Shown here piece by piece: positions 13,603 to 14,145 of a stretch of DNA of 14,145 nucleotides. How positions within the stretch are numbered: position 1 is the stretch's first letter; the number at the start of each line of letters is the position of its first letter. The notes beneath the pieces are model-generated. The model made no database searches, was not told where the DNA came from, and saw nothing but the letters and a program-made list of their open reading frames with translations. The position numbers and the translations under genes were made by a program. Origin of the DNA: CAZYSK01 sp964649415 (GTDB lineage: Bacteria > Chloroflexota > Anaerolineae > B4-G1); contig CAZYSK010000122.1 of the NCBI GenBank assembly GCA_964649415.1, positions 1 through 14,145 on the forward strand. The letters run 5' to 3'.

Positions 13603-14103
13603 CTAGATGCCGATTTCTGAGGCAAGATACTCTTTGAATCGCGCGTACTCATTGCTTCTAGTGTCGGCGATTCGACCGAGATAGAACAGCTCATTCGTGG
13701 TGGGGGTCTCTTGTCTCCACGCAGAGGGTTCGATGTGTTTGACATTCACGACTGTCCAGAACTGAGTGAAACCTTCTCCCTTGGCCTTCTGATGGCTCTT
13801 CTCGGCTTCTCCCAATCGGTTATGAATGTTTGAGTAATCGGTGCCCCCTTTTATTTCAATTGCATTCCGATTGCGGAAGGAGTTGTCGTCAAGCACCTGT
13901 CGGATTGCTATGTCTGGGTCGGGGGAGAACTCAATCCGATAGACCCGGCCCGCGACACTTCTGACTTGGAGATGGTCTGGCCCTTCATCCTCGATTCTAC
14001 CTGCCACCATGGCCTTGATCAGGGCGAACACTGTTGTGATTGACTCAACTCCCAGATGGGCGTTTCGAGAACCCCGAAACTGTGGCCCCAATGGAATGTG
14101 TCA
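13603..14103 (-). pseudogene. C-terminal part of an XcyI-like type II restriction endonuclease, interrupted
   Basis: The open part encodes about 162 residues from a TTG at 14091. It begins abruptly in LGPQFRGSRNAHLGV and contains a PD-(D/E)xK nuclease core: PDPD (D58, D60), then IEIKGG (E79, K81), followed by NIHNRLGEAEKSH. From memory this resembles the C-terminal half of the XcyI family (CCCGGG cutters, normally about twice this length). Upstream in the same frame a TGA at 14101-14103 breaks the reading, yet the frame is open again beyond it to the window end. A nonsense mutation or truncation of a longer gene is the simplest explanation. No ribosome site precedes the TTG. A sampled line is about 43% G+C, against about 62% in the exporter genes, which suggests transfer. 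No partner methyltransferase is in the window. Confidence 0.6.
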
Positions 14104-14145
14104 ATGATTTTGAGACAACTCAAGCTGGGATTTAGGGAAGAAAAG

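Noticed and set aside
13491..13745. N-terminal extension of the alpha/beta hydrolase
   Set aside because: It overlaps the restriction-enzyme remnant in another frame, has Ser/Pro-rich noncoding character, and the fold begins at the ATG at 13490.
1..14145. CRISPR arrays, tRNA or rRNA genes, insertion sequences
   Set aside because: No regularly spaced direct repeats, cloverleaf-like sequences, rRNA segments or transposase motifs were seen on either strand; the only repeats are the diverged coding repeats of the beta-helix gene and the short 9-nt units at 2981-3007.

Overview
The window is GC-rich bacterial DNA (about 62% G+C in a sampled line of an ABC exporter gene) and reads like a genome or metagenome contig from the phylum Chloroflexota (Anaerolineae-like). 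This is an inference. It rests on the Thr/Pro-rich (TPTP) linkers behind lipoprotein signals, on the mix of families (DUF6064, DUF5946, DUF3795, DUF362, SUMF1-domain and choice-of-anchor-Q lipoproteins), and on frequent GTG/TTG starts. No rRNA, tRNA, CRISPR array, transposase or integrase is visible.

Layout. (1) Bases 1-90 hold the last 29 codons of an unidentified rightward gene; a GC-rich hairpin (109-137) separates it from the next, convergent operon. (2) 171-2224 is a leftward three-gene operon: a true nitrilase (E47/K138/C172), a DUF5946 protein and a Cys-rich DUF3795 protein. (3) 2225-2643 is a 419-bp divergent control region. It has a near-consensus sigma-70 promoter facing right, a sigma-70-like promoter overlapped by a perfect sigma-54-type -24/-12 match facing left, and a 14-bp perfect palindrome between them. 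(4) 2644-6624 is a rightward operon of a small cupin and two ABC exporter half-transporters. The asymmetric nucleotide-binding motifs of the two subunits predict a heterodimer with one degenerate and one active ATP site. (5) 6650-9005 is a leftward pair: a DUF362 protein and a YcaQ/AlkZ-type winged-helix DNA glycosylase. It is headed by a promoter with a perfect TATAAT, and a Gram-positive-type LexA (SOS) box match lies in the early transcribed region. (6) 9184-13490 is a leftward five-gene block: an alpha/beta hydrolase, a beta-helix lipoprotein, a Tat-type SUMF1-domain lipoprotein lacking the catalytic cysteines of formylglycine-generating enzyme, a DUF6064 membrane protein, and a small membrane protein with two CP..G..CPG-type cysteine clusters. 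(7) 13603-14103 is the C-terminal PD-(D/E)xK part of an XcyI-like type II restriction enzyme, interrupted by an in-frame stop in AT-richer DNA; it looks like a pseudogene remnant.

How the parts may work together. The cupin-ABC operon is a self-contained efflux unit. The DUF362-glycosylase pair looks like a DNA-damage-inducible repair operon. The five-gene block may build an envelope-associated assembly, with two surface lipoproteins and two polytopic membrane proteins that share cysteine/proline motifs; no function for it is known to me, and it is the best candidate here for an undescribed system.
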